Under the pieces are notes generated by a model. The model had not been told where the DNA came from, ran no database searches, and saw only the letters and a program-made list of their open reading frames with translations. Below, piece after piece: positions 9,701-24,700 of a DNA stretch of 64,000 nt. The stretch is from Gavia stellata. Taxonomy: Eukaryota; Chordata; Aves; Gaviiformes; Gaviidae. The stretch covers positions 6,389,208 through 6,453,207 of the forward strand of contig NC_082619.1 of assembly GCF_030936135.1 (NCBI RefSeq), in the 5' to 3' direction. Each line of letters starts with the position of its first letter. The stretch's first letter is position 1. Both the position numbers and the translations under genes were made by a program.

Positions 9701-12700
9701 CAGCTCAGCGATATCAACGGAAAGGACTTGCCTAAGGTCATACATGCTGTCTGGGGCAGAGGCTGGACTCAAATCAAAGGGTCTGAAACCCAGGATTAGC
9801 ATCAACCACTGGACCATCCTTTTTTGTAAGCACCTTTCTATAAAATGTATACATAGTCAAGATCTGCATATCCAGTGCTGGAGTTTGTCATAGCTCTGTA
9901 TCACGACAAGTGCTCAGAGTCTTACTGATTCAAGGCTTTTCTGAGCAACACTTGCTAATGATACCAGTTGGAGTCATTTAATTATAAGTCTCAGATCTTG
10001 ATAAAATTAATATTAGCTGCAGAAATCAGCATTCATGCTCTTGTATTGCTAGAACAGCCACAGTCAATATTAACTGGGGCCACTGTTTAGGCCTTTATTA
10101 ATCAAACTCATAACCTAATTTGTAATGAGGTGCCAGAGAGAACACGGAATTTCATATTCAAATACAAACACACGGTAGTTTTAGCTTTACCCAGTGGATA
10201 ATAGATTTGAAGGCTATGGCAATTTCTTACAGCCGCCCAAGTTATTTTCCTCAGCTCAGTTACTCCAGTTACGCTCTGGTTTTATTTTTAGGAGGCTGTT
10301 GAGTGTCATTGAGAATGAATATTCTAATAGATGATACAAAGGGAAAAAACAAGCGCTTTCCGTACTTCCAAATTTTGGCTCTGGCTCACTAAGAACAAGG
10401 AAGTACAAATTAGTCTTCTCAACTGCAAAAATGTGTCACCCACTGACCCACTTTTCCAGTTGCTGGAAAACCTTCCTAGAGCAGACTCGAGCAAAGGTGC
10501 CCAGATGGGTAGAACTAAACTAGGACTGTGTTTATATGTCTCCCGCAAGCTGATCAAGACTGGCAGGACTATTTACGCCCCGCACACAATGCTTACAATG
10601 GGAACCCTAAGCATTATCTACCAATTTATCTGTAAAAAATAGCCTGCGCCACTTTTCGTAACTATTCCTTAACAAACTTCCGAGCACTACAGCCCCAAGA
10701 AAGCACAGGCTTGATGTCGAGGGGGTCAAAAGCACATCGAGTCCCCCGACAGGTTACTCACCTGGGCCACTTGAACAACCTGCAGCTGTATGTGCTGAGG
10801 CTGCTGCAAGCCAGTTGTGGACTGAGACACAGGGATGTACTGGATTCGCTGGTAATCTCCCTGGGGAGTCCGATAGTCTGTTGTGAGGGTCTGGGATATC
10901 TCTGTCATTGCTTGTGTCAGTAAATCTGTTGTCTGCGCAGGTAGAGAGAGAGAGATACAGACCATCATCACATATTGTCTACTGGATTGAATACTTTTGC
11001 AGGGCTGTAAGTTCTTTCGTCACACTGAATCTACACTTATACCGTTGGGCCTAGTAATTTATTTACAAGAGCTTAATGCATACAGAGGATGGGGTCATAA
11101 GCAATCACCAGGGATCATCCACTAGGATTGCCCCCCTCTGTCTAAATGCTAGTCAGGACCATTAAGGGCTAACTTAACATACAATAATAATAAAAGGATT
11201 TTCATCTTCTGACTTAACAGTATCCTATTAGACAACACAAATCCTGCATTTGTAAAGAGAAGACTTAGTTTCCAAGTCAAAAAGTGCTTCTCAGAGGTAT
11301 TCTACCTTTCCTCCTCACCTGCCAGAGTGATACTTTTCTTGACAACTGTATTTCTAACGTATGTAGACATCTAGCACCTAACTAATCAGGTTTATGAACC
11401 CACAGCATCCTGGTTGAATCTGCCCATTTTCAAGCAAAACAGTCTTATCCAGTAAAAATCCATGAGATCTGTATTCCTGAGTTAATTAGGCATGTGTGAA
11501 AGTATTATGTGGAGTCAGCAGCATATGGGTCTGAATCAAAGAAGGGAATGGAGTTGGGAAAAAAGACAAATCCTTAGAGCTCCAAAAAGAGAAATATAGT
11601 TCCTGGCAGAGCAAAATTACAACACACAGATTCAGGAACAGACGTGATCTCAAATAATGTCGTAACACACGCTTTAAAATGATGTCTGCCAAATAAACAC
11701 TAAGACTACTATACCAGAGGGCTTCTGTTCTGTTTGTTTCCTTCCATTGGCCTGATCTAACGCGTCTTGAATCCTTACCACAACAGTCTCTCCGGTAGTG
11801 CTGTCGGTGGTTAAAACGGCAGGAGTGGAACTGATGACAGCTGTCGCCAGCGGGGCATGTATTGTGTTAGGAAGCTGAGCAAACTCCGGGTGCTTCTTGC
11901 GAATGTGTTGTACCATCTTCGTCTACAGAGATATGCAAAACAGCATTAGAAAGACAGTCAGCAGCTCTGCTTCAGGCCAACTGAAATCGAACAGCCCTGC
12001 TGACTGCAGCTTTTAAGTTCCCCTCGGTAAGGCAGCATCAAGATTCACACTATGGGATGCTCCGGTCAGCAAAAGGGAAACAAAGATCAAAAAGCTGGTG
12101 CTGATTAGAGCTATCTGATACTGAAATACTGCCCCAAACGTCACATCCCTTATGCTTTTTACCCCAACATAGCCAAACATTCTGGGGACCTTTTCCAGAG
12201 GTCATCTTTTCTGCATTTTGTTTCCCTACTCCTCTCCCTTATAACTGTCAGTGAGCAGTTTCCAAGCTTTTCTGTTTGTGACCACACTCTGATAACATTC
12301 CCATTTCTTCTTTCAAGCTCATGCCCTCTATTTAAAGAACCTTTTTGCCATAAAACGAGCAGGCTGTGCCCGTATTGTCAGCACGCAGCACAAAACCAGC
12401 ACTCTGACTCAGACTAAAAGAGCTCTGCTTGCCGACTGACAGATGACAGAGACCGTGGTGAAAAAGCATCACTGGGGAGAAGCTGTCGTCTGAGGCTATG
12501 AAACAACCCCCGTACCTTACTGCTGTACTGCTTGGAACAGTGAGGACAGCAGACCGGAGGGGTGGCTATAGTGCCTGTCAGCTGGGTGTGGGTGCTTAGC
12601 ATGGGATCTGGCTCTCCTGGACCCGCAGGGCGCAGTTTCCGGATGCTTGGAGGTAGCTCAGCACCAGGATGGTTCTTCAGGATGTGTGCTTTGCGTTTAC

Positions 12701-15700
12701 TGGCACTCTTATACACCTGCAGGGTAAAGATTTGGAACGAAAACGGTGTAATCCCGATGTCTGCGCAGCAAACAGCTATTACTTACCTTTACCTGGAAGG
12801 TCTGCATGTTGCTTTAGACAATATGTTTAGTTAAATCCCCAAACAATTACAACTTAATGCAGGAATATACATGCACCTTCCAATGTTTGATCAACCTGTA
12901 GAAACAGCCCCTTTGTGTGTAGCACCCAGAAGCCATCTGAGAACATGTTGTGTGCCACAACAAAGCAAAGCAGGACAGGAAGGTAAGAGGAAAACTTTTT
13001 TTGCCTGATACTTGAAGTTCAAATGTCAGAGAAGCCACTGATCACCGAGGTTGTAATTTGTCCAATGTTAATTTGTCATGAGGGTTGATGCCTCCACTCT
13101 CGCACAAAGCATCAAACCATTTTAATAGCCTTCAGCGATAAACATATTTTAAAATTCTTTTTAGGCACATCAACAAACAAGTATTCTATAGTCAGTCAAA
13201 ATACACTCCCTGGTAAATAAAGGCCCACATGCATAAAAAACAAAAGCCAGGGAATAAGAACAGGAATGCAGAGGCAGTGCAGAAGAAGCTTCAGGCTCCA
13301 CTAAACATGGGGAATTACTGGCATGCGACTAAGTAAGCAGCTTAAAATAAAAGGAGTTAAAGACTAACTTTTAGAAGCGATACAGAAAACAAAATGAATT
13401 AGTCTTCAGGAGTTATAGATAGGTAGGATACTTAGACCTGGGTTGCAAAAAGTGATACAGGACTAAGGGTGGGTGACTGCTTGCTGGATCACAGTATTTA
13501 AGTTTTATGAACTCCAAAGACAGCAGAAAAGGAGAACTGCAGTTTTCAATTAGCATCCAGCTGCCCTGACCTAGGTGCATTTTGTCTTAACTTTGTTTGG
13601 ATAGTGCTGCAGAAATGTTACTGGCAAGCACCTCAAAAAAAAAAAGCTACAAACCCTGCCAGGTGCTTCTATGCAGAGACAAATCAGTTGCGTACAGGTC
13701 TAGGACTGAGCTACCCTCTGAGGGGTGACTTCCTTACATACCTTATCACAGTACTGACAGAAGTAATCTCTGTTGGGTTTGATGATGGGCAACGTGAGCT
13801 CTGGCACCTCTTCTATTTTCATGTCTGGATGTCTCTTTGATAAATGATTCACCTTAGGAGAAAGAAACAAAGAGAACAAGAGAGCATATTACAGATGGAA
13901 GCCAAGCAGTTGCTGCTTCTCCTAGACACAGATAACAGGCAAACCAAAACTGTGATGATGCTAGCCAGCAGCACCAGAAGCATTTGCTGCTGCAAGGATT
14001 ATTGTGCATTCACAGTCAGCTGCTACATCTCACTTACAGTTTCTCTAATGAAAATAAGATGGGAAGGGATGAAATAGCTTGTCAGAACTCTCTTGCAGCT
14101 GAGAGTGAGGTAATGTAAAGGACCTCTGCCCAGGGAGGCCTTTGCTAGCAGAGGTAACAACCCTCATGAAATATTTGCAAATAAGATCTCTTGCTGCGTA
14201 ACACCCTTTACACAGTGGCAGTTACAGGGCATGGCCAGGAGAGGCCCCTCAAGAAGGGGAAGAAACAAAAAAAATAGGAAAGACAGTCAGGAAAACCAAG
14301 GCAGTAAGGCTGAGCTAGGCAATATATTAATCTCATGTTCTGCTAAATATGTTACACATCAATCAGCATCAGCGCTGAGATATGGTAGTGACAACCAGAC
14401 ACACAACACAGGCAATGAAATACGCAAAGGCACACACTTGCTGAAGAGACAAGACACACAGTTTTAAAGCAAGATACATAAACTCAACTCAGCTACAAAA
14501 TTCTCTCAGTTTCACAGCATCCTTGTGTTCCAACCACTGGAATTCCATCTTTATTCCTTAACTACTCGTCAAAATTGAGTACAGAAGTTGTAAGAGAAGC
14601 TAGAGTACACAGACACTCACCAACATCCCCCTCCGGCGGAAACCCATCATACAGAGTCGGCACTTGAACATGAAGCTCTCGTAGTCAGTGGAAGCTATCC
14701 GAGGCTTGAATGTTTTTGAGCGGCTGATTCGATCAGCTTTCTTGGCCTCCCTCTCTGGGTTGTGCATCCTCTGCATGTGCTCTCGCAGCTTGTCTTTCCT
14801 CTAGGGAAAGAGCGATCGGGGAGAGAAATATCAGCACCACTTACTGTCTTACTACCCGTTACAAGGAAGAGCCACACAACGCAAGTTGTTCAGCGTTCTC
14901 TTTGGCTTGTCCTCTCCAATGCTGCCATGAGAGAGTTGCATGCTCAGTGCTGGACAGCTCAGCAGGAACACTCTGGGCTTAGGTTTATCCTTCAAACCAA
15001 GCTGAGGTTGCTCAGCCACAAAAGCAGGAGCCAAACTGATGCTAGTTCAGCAGCCTCGGTGAGAACGAACCAGTCCACTCTGGCTTTTCTTTAAATTTAT
15101 CTAAAGCATTAGTGCTCAACTCTGTACGGCTGGAAAGGTACATCAAATAATGCTCCTGACTGAGGAGGACCTCAAGTCCTACAATGGTACTGAATCTACT
15201 GCCCAGATGCAATCCAGCCTCTCTGGACACACACTGTCTAGAATGTGCTTCTTCACCCAAAAGTATCCAGTCCTTCAGCATCCCATAAGAAACTAAGTGA
15301 CAAGGAGCAGGCTGCTGCCACCACAGTTTACCTGGGCTCACAGTCTGCTCCATGTGTACTGGGGGGATCTGGAAAGGCATCTGGATGTCATGTGCTGGCA
15401 AGATGCATCCCATGGACACAGGCACCTCGTCCGGGAAGATTATTAATCCATTGATATCAGCAAGAAGTTTCTTAACTAAATTGATAAAAGCAATACAAGC
15501 CAAGCACTTGGCAACTGAGCTGTATAATGACCCAGTTCTTAATGAGCAGATGAAACTTTCTTTGCTATTATATTATTAGAAATAAGATCTCATACATGAG
15601 ACACCCTGATAGAGCAGAGCATGCTGGGGTGGATCTTGCCCCTTGTCCATCAGAAATCAATGTCATGGCTCACACACGACACAAGCAGTGCAGGCAACTG

Positions 15701-18700
15701 GCAGGCAAGTCTAGCATGTTTACACATTGGTTTCTTCCACCTTTGAGAACATGAGCTTGTTGACTTGAAGGAGAGTAAAGAATAGTGTTCTCCACCTGTA
15801 TCAGGAATGATCCAGTCAAGAGCCATCTTACCTTGAACTGCTTGCCACAGGTGGAGCACAGGAAGTCTTTGCGGTCTGAGTGTCGCAACATATGGAGTCG
15901 CAGCTTGTCAGGACGGCAGAAAGCCTTGTCACATTCTGTACACTGGTAAATCTTTTCTGAATGGAAACTGCGTACGTGTTTCTTGACCTAGAATTGCAGA
16001 TCATAGAAAAATGGAATTTATTCAAAAGAGAAGAGTGCATCCTAAAACAGTCTAGGAAACTCTTGGCAAAAAGGAAAAAAAAAAAGAGACAAAAAAGGAT
16101 CTAAGAGTTCTCTAATTTGCTTTAGCTTAAAAAGTATTTTATCAGAACAGTTGGTATCTTGGCAATGGTTTCTATAAAGCCATAACATCTTTTTGATCTA
16201 TCTGGATGGACAATTTGATTTCCTCAAGACTGATTCTTGAGGGCATCAGCTATTGCACAGTTGAGCACTTAACAGGCAGCAAAAGTCCACGATGTACCAG
16301 TTTTACTGAATCAACCTTGAGTTCACACGTTCATCTGAGGTTCGTTATCTTTACTTCATTTATAAGAAATCTAAATACAAGGACTAATTCCTTTCAATCA
16401 GACAGAATGAGCTTGCAATTACAATTGGAAAAAACTAACAAACAAAAACTTAGACAGAAAAGCATTTGCATACCATTCCTGAACAGCATTTACTTTTGCA
16501 TACTTTGGGACTCTCCTTGACCTCTTCAAGCATCTAGTGGGATTTTTTTTTTCCCCCCAGTAAAGTAACTAATGAGGTTTGACATTTGAGATCCAAGCAC
16601 TGCTCAAGAAATGGATCTCTACATAATTCTTTACCATCTTCTAATACTGATCATACATGGAACAACTTGGTATCTTTATCTATTCCACATAAAAGTCTTT
16701 AAGTAGGCAGCAACCTATGGTGACTAGACTAAATTATTCACATAGCACCAAATGAAAAAAAAAATCTTTGAATTCCAAAATAAAGCTGAATAGCTGGAAA
16801 AAAGCCGGGAGACCTTCTTCCGAGTGGCTCAGTTTCATGGGAAAGTTTACGGGGAATTAGGTTGCAGTACAGCATTTCTGAATCATCAACATTTTTCCTT
16901 GTTCAACATTTACAGAAGATAAAGGGTTTTTGCCAGGATGGCATTATATTAGTAAATCACTTTTCCCCATCCTTTCCTCTTTAGCATATTAGGTAGTCTA
17001 TCAGTTTCTATTACTTGACATAAACCGGATTTCTACATTTCAATTTAAGTCAGGCAGCTCAGCAAGACATATCAAGCTCTTTGTCCGTATGAAGGATGAT
17101 GAATATGTACATGGTACATCTCAGTTTTTTCTTACTGAACATCGAAATAGCAACCCTAAATTCTATTAACGATCTTCTCCAATGGCTCTGCACACTGCAC
17201 AAAGTAGTTACATTACTCACTACTCCAGTGCAACCTCTCCTAAGCAGTGTGCGGAGAAGAGGAATAAAGTACCCAGCTGAAGCCCAGGGGGGAAGTCAGG
17301 AAGCAGACTATCCTGATCTGTTCTGGCATTTCTGCAAGGGGTCAACTGAATTACCCTGACAAAACCAGTCAAGGGAATAAAAGATATTTGTATCATGTAA
17401 AGCCACAATTTTTTTTTGTTCAGAATTTTAACGACAAAGACAAGGTGTATTCAAGTACAAGCTGCATACAGCAAAAGGCAATTCCTTTTTGTGCCATAGA
17501 TCTGTACCGACCAAAAGTAATCGGGACCTCTGCTTTAGGCATTCTCTGGGGATAAGGGACCACCCCTCTCACAGTACAGTGCCTTCTAATGCCAGATTGA
17601 AGTACCACATCTGATGATTTAGTGGAAAGAACACTTCAACGGCCTAAGATAACATCTAGCAATGCTTTGTCACTCTTCCTTTTTAACTTCTGACTGACAC
17701 GGACCCTTTTATTTTGTGAGAATGCACTGACATGCAGCGTTACAGAAGAACAGTACTGAAAAATTCATAGAGTGCTTGCACGAGACCCGGAAGGCAGGGC
17801 TTCAAATCAGTACAGCATCTCACCTGGATAAAATCTGGAAAGCGTTTTTTGCAGGTAGGGCAGGTGAAATAGCCATCATTGACATGGATGGCCACATGGT
17901 CTTTAAGCAGATCCAAGCGGTCAAAGGACTCGGGGCAGAAAATGCAGGAGTATGTTTTCTGGTCCATGTGGAACTTCATGTGGCTCTCGAGAGCACCGCT
18001 GTTGATGAAGCCCTTGTTGCAGATGTCACAAGTCAAAGGGCAGTTCCCTTCCCGTCCATGAAACCGCAAATGCTGATCCAGTTTGTCCTTTTCGCGGAAG
18101 GCCTTCCCACACTGGAGGCATTTGAACGGGCGAAAGGATTTCCGTATGAACAGGTGCTGAAGAGCTGCATTCTGAAAGAAACATCAAAGAGACCATTAGC
18201 TTTTATTATTACATATAGATTCCACACGCAAATATTTTCAAGATGAAATAGACCAGCTGATCAGTGAACCTAAACTTAAAAAAAAAAAAAATGCTTTTGC
18301 ATTATAGACACTCTCTCCATTTCACGGAAGGGGAGGCTGGTACAGGCAGAAGTTAAGGGATATACCTGCAGTTACATACTGAGTTAGGAGAATACAATGC
18401 AGGAGTTTCCCCTCCAGTGCCCATATTCTGCTGATTGAGCTAGCTTTTGTCTTCAGCATGGCGTTTTTCTGTAAAATAAAACTAAGTCCTCTCTGAAGCA
18501 CAGACTGGGCCTGAGAAAAGCTGCAATTCCAGCTGATTTTGGGGGACTGGGTCACAAGTTCAGCCACCATACAAAGGAAGGGTGAGCTAGCGCCCTGTCT
18601 TTCATGCAGGAGCAGGGCTTATGAAATTCCACAGCCCTTTACAATATCAGCTTCTGCACTAAAGATCACTACAGAGGTGTGCAGCAGTGGTTTGGCATTG

Positions 18701-21700
18701 CAGGGAAGATTGGTGGAAGAAGAGAGATTCAAGAGATGCTGGCCTAAACCTTTTTGTTATTATCAAAAAGAAGAATAGAGTTTCAAAACATTATAGCAGG
18801 GGCAGAATGGCAGGTTTACAAGCAACAGGTAAGAACTTGTGAGCAATTCTCCTGTCCTTGCCATTTAGCATATATCACATGTGAGAGCCTGAGAATGAAG
18901 AAGAAAGATGAAAGACAAAACAGTGGTGCTCAATCAAGAGGAACTCTGATGGATTCTGTTGTCTGCTCAAAGGGTGGTTGATTATACACAGTCAAACTTG
19001 AAATTGCTTTTCTTGGTATTGCAAGAAACTTTAAGAATACTGTGAATTGAGCATAGTGCGGGTTGTGTGAATATTCATTTTAAAATTTAATACGCTGGGT
19101 TGCTCTTCTCTGTTTTTCTCCACTCCTACTGCGCACAATTTCTCTTCTCAGTCCCTGCTTTGTTTTAGTGTGTGCTTTCCTTCAGTCTACCTTTTCTGTA
19201 AGATTTCATGACTGTAAGATTTCATGATTCCTCTTTCCCTTTCTCCCCTTCCCCCTTCAGATAAAATGTTGTAGAACCATGTCAGTCCTGACACCAGCCC
19301 TGTCTGCTGGAGAACAGATGCTGCTGGACATGTTGCCTGTAGAAGTAGGTAAGTGTGGCCTGCGCCTGCATTTCAATATTGGATGAGAACTTTTACGGAG
19401 AGTTGCAAAGCTGGAAGTCATACCTCTGCATACATGAAATCCCACAGCACGCTATCACCCATACTGTACTGTAAGTACACTGCAATACTGCCATTTCTCT
19501 GCAATAAGTCTAAGGAATATTTACCCTTCTCCAAAATAAGATCTATACATCAGCATTTATTGATGGCTTCTCTTTTCAGGTGTCACACGCAGAATCTACA
19601 TCATGATAGTTAGAGAAATAGAGCCAGAACACTGCTGGCACCTATGCTTACACACGTTCAATATGACATACTTCTCCATGAGATACACTTAAGACTTCTG
19701 CAAACAGATATCCCTCTCTCCTTTTCTTGTGGGAATGTCTGGGCTGACATTTGCTGTGTCCCTTAAGTGTGTGCCAACAGCTGACACCAAGAAAGTAAAG
19801 TTAGGAGCTTTTCTGCTGGAACGAGGAAACAGCTTGGGAATACTGTGAAATGCTGTGCTAGAGATTAAATTAGTGGACCTGAACAATCCTTTTCACCATC
19901 TGAACTGCAGAGGGAAACCTGTACTTTCATTCCAGAAAAAGGAACATGACAGCAACCGTTTTGCTATAAAAAAGCTAACAGTTTCATACAGGAGCCCCAG
20001 CTGAGCCCTCCTATGAATTGTCGTCATCTCCATTTTACAAGTGGAGAAGCGAAGACAATGGGAAATACAGGGATCTGCAGTAAGGCACACCGTGAGTTGG
20101 AAGGCTAGACACGTGCTGTGTGAAAATGAACATGTTGCTTGGAGTCAGAAGTCTTCCCCTTAACTACAGGGATATGCTAATAAACCAAACAGTTGAAGAG
20201 ATGCACTCCAAGTTCTTAGCTCCACTATTACTGTACTTTGCTATTTGTAACCCCCAACAACCTGACTGGTAACATAGCAGGCCAGACCTCTGTGCCATGT
20301 AAACCAACATAGTCCCGTTGCTATCTCAAAGGCTACAGAAGGATGAAACCTTTTCCTGCTCTTTAGTTAGATAAACTATCAACTATAAAAACAGAAAAAG
20401 AGAACTAAGTGTTGTCTCATTAACTGGTAACATTGATCCAGTGCAAACAATTGCATAAACAAATCCTCCAAAACTTTAAGATGGATATTATAGTATTTCA
20501 TCCAAGCAGTTTACTCCTATAATATTCACCTTAAATTTGCAATTAATTAGCATGAAAAGAACTAGAAGAATGCAAATTGTTATTCAGATAACACTTAGTT
20601 CTGGACATTGGTTGCTTAAGGAAGAACGAATGTGACAATTTACAATGCGGGGTCCATCAGGAGACACTAAACAGAAGTTGGACAAAACAACATGGAAGGT
20701 GATGTTGGTACGTACCATTCGGTTAGATACAGCAAAAACCCAACGAAACGAAAAACCAAACCAAACCTACCTGCAGCTCCAGCTGAGCAGGCAGCATTGA
20801 GGGAGAGAAAAATACTTATGTTATGCAATGGACTTCAAAACAGAAGCCTTGACTTCTGCAACAGTCACGCTTCTGTGGGTCACTACGCGGGCCAGCTCTT
20901 GTAGCTAGAGTTTACCCTTTACTTAGGTAAAACTCCTTTGAGGTTTTTGCCTCAGGAAACACTAAGCAGATCTTCAAGGTTTACCCTGTAGTTAATAACT
21001 GCCCGAGGGGAGTTAAAGGGCAAAGTTAAAACCCACAGATAATCTTGAAGGTGTTTTGTGACCTTTCATGTTTTCTCAGAGCTGATTAATAATGACGTAT
21101 CGCATACTGCAGGGCCACAGTGAAAATGAAATGCTTTTAGCAGAAGGGAATAATTAAGGCAAGATGACAACAGGGCAAGGATTAGAAGAGTGAAAAAGTT
21201 AAGGAGTAGGGAGTCTTTTTTTAACCTCATCTTACTGTTTGTACTCTTTGTTATACGAACGGTTGCATTTCTTTCAGCACGAAGGAAGTGACTGCTTTCC
21301 AAATCCCCTATCCCTGCCAGTTGCTTCCTCTTGAGTAGAGCAGTCACCTACACAAAGGACATTTTAGGATCAGGTCTGTACGTTAAAAAAAAAAAGGCAA
21401 TTTGGAAATGCAGATGTTTCTGGGATCAACCCATAGACACTCTGGACACTGCCCAGAACTGAATTAAAAACAAACATTCATTTTGGCTGTGGACCAAACA
21501 TTCCTCTGTTTGTTAGAAGAGTATCTTGAAGGGTAGGTGTATCTCTTTTCAATACTAAGGACATGATTGCCTTATTTAAGGTCTGATCTCCAAGGAAACT
21601 CCACAGGCTCTAAAGCAAACGCTTAAAAATGAACTGATCCTATCAGGACTTGAACCCCGGGGCACCAGAGATTAGTGCTTCCAGCTAGAACGAAAGCACT

Positions 21701-24700
21701 CTCAGAGCATCGCTGCCTTAAACCTTAGAAAAGTTGAAGCAATTCACAAAGAATTATTGTTTCTGAAAATTAAATCCTACGTGAGTATTAAGGAAGAACT
21801 AGAGCTACACAGGTCTCCAGATCCTAATCAGCAGTCAAGACTTTCTACCTGTTCTTTGGAAGTGAATGATGTACTACACATCTTAAAACCAAATGTTTGC
21901 GTGCTTATAATGTTAAGTGCCTGTTATTATAAAAAGGTGCTGTGAATAGTTGAATTGAATGAGTGCTCATAGGGTGCTAGAGCTTGCTGTGATTTTTCAG
22001 TGCTTAAAAAAAAAAATAATGCTTGCTAGTTTCTCTTATCTCAAGTCCTCATTGCTCACAGTCTGACGCAATACAGAAAGGTGCTGTGCAACCATCCATC
22101 TGCCATTCTGCCAGTGCCCTATCTTGAAACATCTCCAGGACTCTGCTGAACACAAGCTGCCAGATGTATGGGAAGTTTGGGAGATTTGGAGATATAAACA
22201 TGTCATCAAGGACTAAACCACCACTGCACTCCCCTTGTCATCCATTTGTGATGAATTTCCAGGGAACAAAAGCTAAGTCACAAGACAAGGAAGTAATTTC
22301 AGGATTTCTGTCCCTTTCTTCCCACATTTACTGTTTAAGAAGATCTTAAGTTCACATCTTGGGTTCAAAAGTTCAGGGAAACGAGCAATACTTTATCTTC
22401 CCATCACACCCAGGCCTCAACTTTCTGCTGAGGAAGTTGTGGCCTATCGTAAGCAGTAAATACCCATGCTCTTTACTGTCAAAAACTCAGCATCTGTCTT
22501 GGTACTCTGTTATCCACCCTTCAATACATTCAGCAAAAATCCCCCAAGCTTTTAACATACGAAAATCAAATTACTGGTAGTAACTTGTCATTCAGAGAGT
22601 GCAAGCATTTTGTATGGTTAAAACTTCTGCAGTCTTAATGTGCCTGAGCCAAATTCTTCCTTCAAGATACACCGCTGCATTTATGGGGTAACACCACCAC
22701 TGGTCTTGCATATATATTGCTATAAACTGAGAGCAAAATTTGGCTCAACATCTTTCTATATGGAACAATTACTCAACTCTTCTCCAACCCTTTCTCATCC
22801 CCTAAAAATGAAGTCTTACCCCAACTGCAGCTGTTCCTTTCTGTAATCAAAATTTTACACATGGAAGAAAAAGAAAAAGATTTTAGGCTAAATAAACCAA
22901 TGTCACAGTTACATGGCTTGAGGGATTATTTGCTTGAATCATTTCCCTCCCACACACAGCAGAGAAAAAACAGCTCACCCAGTTGACACAAAGCTCAGGC
23001 TCAAAGCGTTTGCTGTCGGTACACACAGCTCTTAGCACAGGTTTTAATCTCACAAAGACAGGCAGGTTTTTCTACCCCAAGAAAGGACTTTATCACTAAA
23101 TATCATCACCATCATCATCAACTAAGTGGTTCTAAACTGAGGTCGAGGTTCCTCTTTGGCAACGATTTGCAAGACAAGAGTTCCGAGAGACACAGATGGT
23201 GCTGTGAACAAGTCATTAGTCTGTGCCACAGTACCATGCTTCAGCCGGCTGTTTGAAGCACTCCTGCTTGCCAGCTTGGATGGACTGTGTGTCTATGAAA
23301 GAATTACTGTGCTGGAACTGAATCAGCTCCAGTTGCTGACCAGTTCTCACTAGCATCTCACGAGATACTACTAGTTCTTTACGTGAGATTTGTCTTCCTC
23401 TCAGTGCAAAGAAAATTGCTAGGAATGAGAAGCTTTATTCAGGATTTGGAAATGGATATGGCAGTGGGAGAAAAAGACCAGCTGGTCCTGGCAGGCAGGT
23501 CTGGCATTCTCTGGGTTACAGCAAATGGAGAGGGTGAGAGAAGACATGAGCCGCCGTCCTCTTTGCTTACCCTGATACGCTTTGCTCGCCTCATGTCATC
23601 TGCCGTCATGGTGCTCTGCGTAGGCACCGTGCTCTCATCGTGCTGCGGCTGGATTTGTAGCGGGTGGTTTTCTGACTGCTGCTCCAGTGCCGACTGTGTC
23701 TCTGATGGCACTGGAGTCTGTTCCTGCTGCTCCAACCCATTCAGTGTGACTTGTCCGGCCTCATCAAACTGCCCCTTGCTGGAAAAATGCAGCAAGTCCT
23801 GAAATCGCAAATCATACAACCAGTGATTATTCCCCCCACCCACTGAAAAATGCTTTGATAATACTCAGCAGACAACAAGATTTCTACATATTTAATCACA
23901 GGCTCTAAACAAAATGTGTCTACACTAACACTTTGCTACTGTGTTCCACTGATGCTCTCAGCAGATCACCTCCACCTACAGCAACAACACTCAGAGCACC
24001 AGGGACAAAGTGCTGCAGGTAGGTGACTCTCTTGGCCATCATATTGTCTGATCAGACACAGACAATTTAAATGACCCAGCTGTTAATAGCCAAGCAAGTT
24101 CTTCTGCACCTGTGACCCTGTTACTGCTTTAACCAAAGCTGACATAGGCTGACCCGTGAGAAATTAAGACCAAAGTGACTAGCACAGACCAGGGAAAGCA
24201 GAGAACTTCTGTCTCATTGAAATTGTTGTCACTTTGAAACATTATCATGTTTTGTTATGCAGTGTCTTCTCCTTTCTAACAAACTAGCTGGAGTGCTGAA
24301 CTGGAGAGTGACAAACGAGACCATTATACTGTGCACTGTGTGTTTTGCGATCCAGTTTCCAAGCTCTGCATACTCTCATCTACCCAGCTGCATACATCAC
24401 TTATATTTATCACACAAAGCTGTTTTCCTCCTTTTATGCATTAGCATAAAAGAAAAAGGAGGGTGTTGGGAGCAGGAAGCACATATCTAAAATCTACATT
24501 CTTTCCATATAAATTCCAATAACTCCTCTGGAATGGAATCCTCTCGTATTACGAGAAAAAAACATAGATCCTTCCTTGACATCATTTAATGCAACTAAGG
24601 AAACTTAAAAGCACAAGCTAGGAGACAGAACGCCAGAGGTATATCAGCTCAAGGCTGGTGCTGTCAAAGCACAAAAGCAGGCGTGGGAGAAGAAAAACAG

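Larger units (their letters stand above)
6755..17823 (-). other. PRDM10: PRDM10 introns 12-21
   Basis: The ten introns between exons 12 and 22 range from about 590 to 1840 bases. Apart from the MIR-like fossils at 8875-8960 and 9718-9820 and homopolymer tracts, I recognise nothing in them. Open frames here are short and have no family resemblance. A tract near 9103-9170 rich in A and C is typical of bird low-complexity sequence. Confidence 0.7.
18172..23570 (-). other. PRDM10: PRDM10 intron 11 (5.4 kb)
   Basis: It separates the linker exon 11 from the main finger block. It holds at least three MIR-like fossils (18309, 20025, 21625), a palindromic MITE fossil (22645-22747), and a short CAT tract at 23103-23121. 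No supported exon or RNA gene is seen. Confidence 0.8.

Noticed and set aside
17776..18246. 156-codon plus-strand frame
   Set aside because: It is the antisense shadow of PRDM10 exon 12, which encodes clear zinc fingers on the minus strand.
21625..21700. tRNA gene
   Set aside because: The B box is perfect but there is no convincing acceptor stem, anticodon arm or A box in register; SINE head preferred.
23103..23121. CRISPR-like or functional short repeats at the CAT tract
   Set aside because: Simple CAT microsatellite, too short and without spacers.
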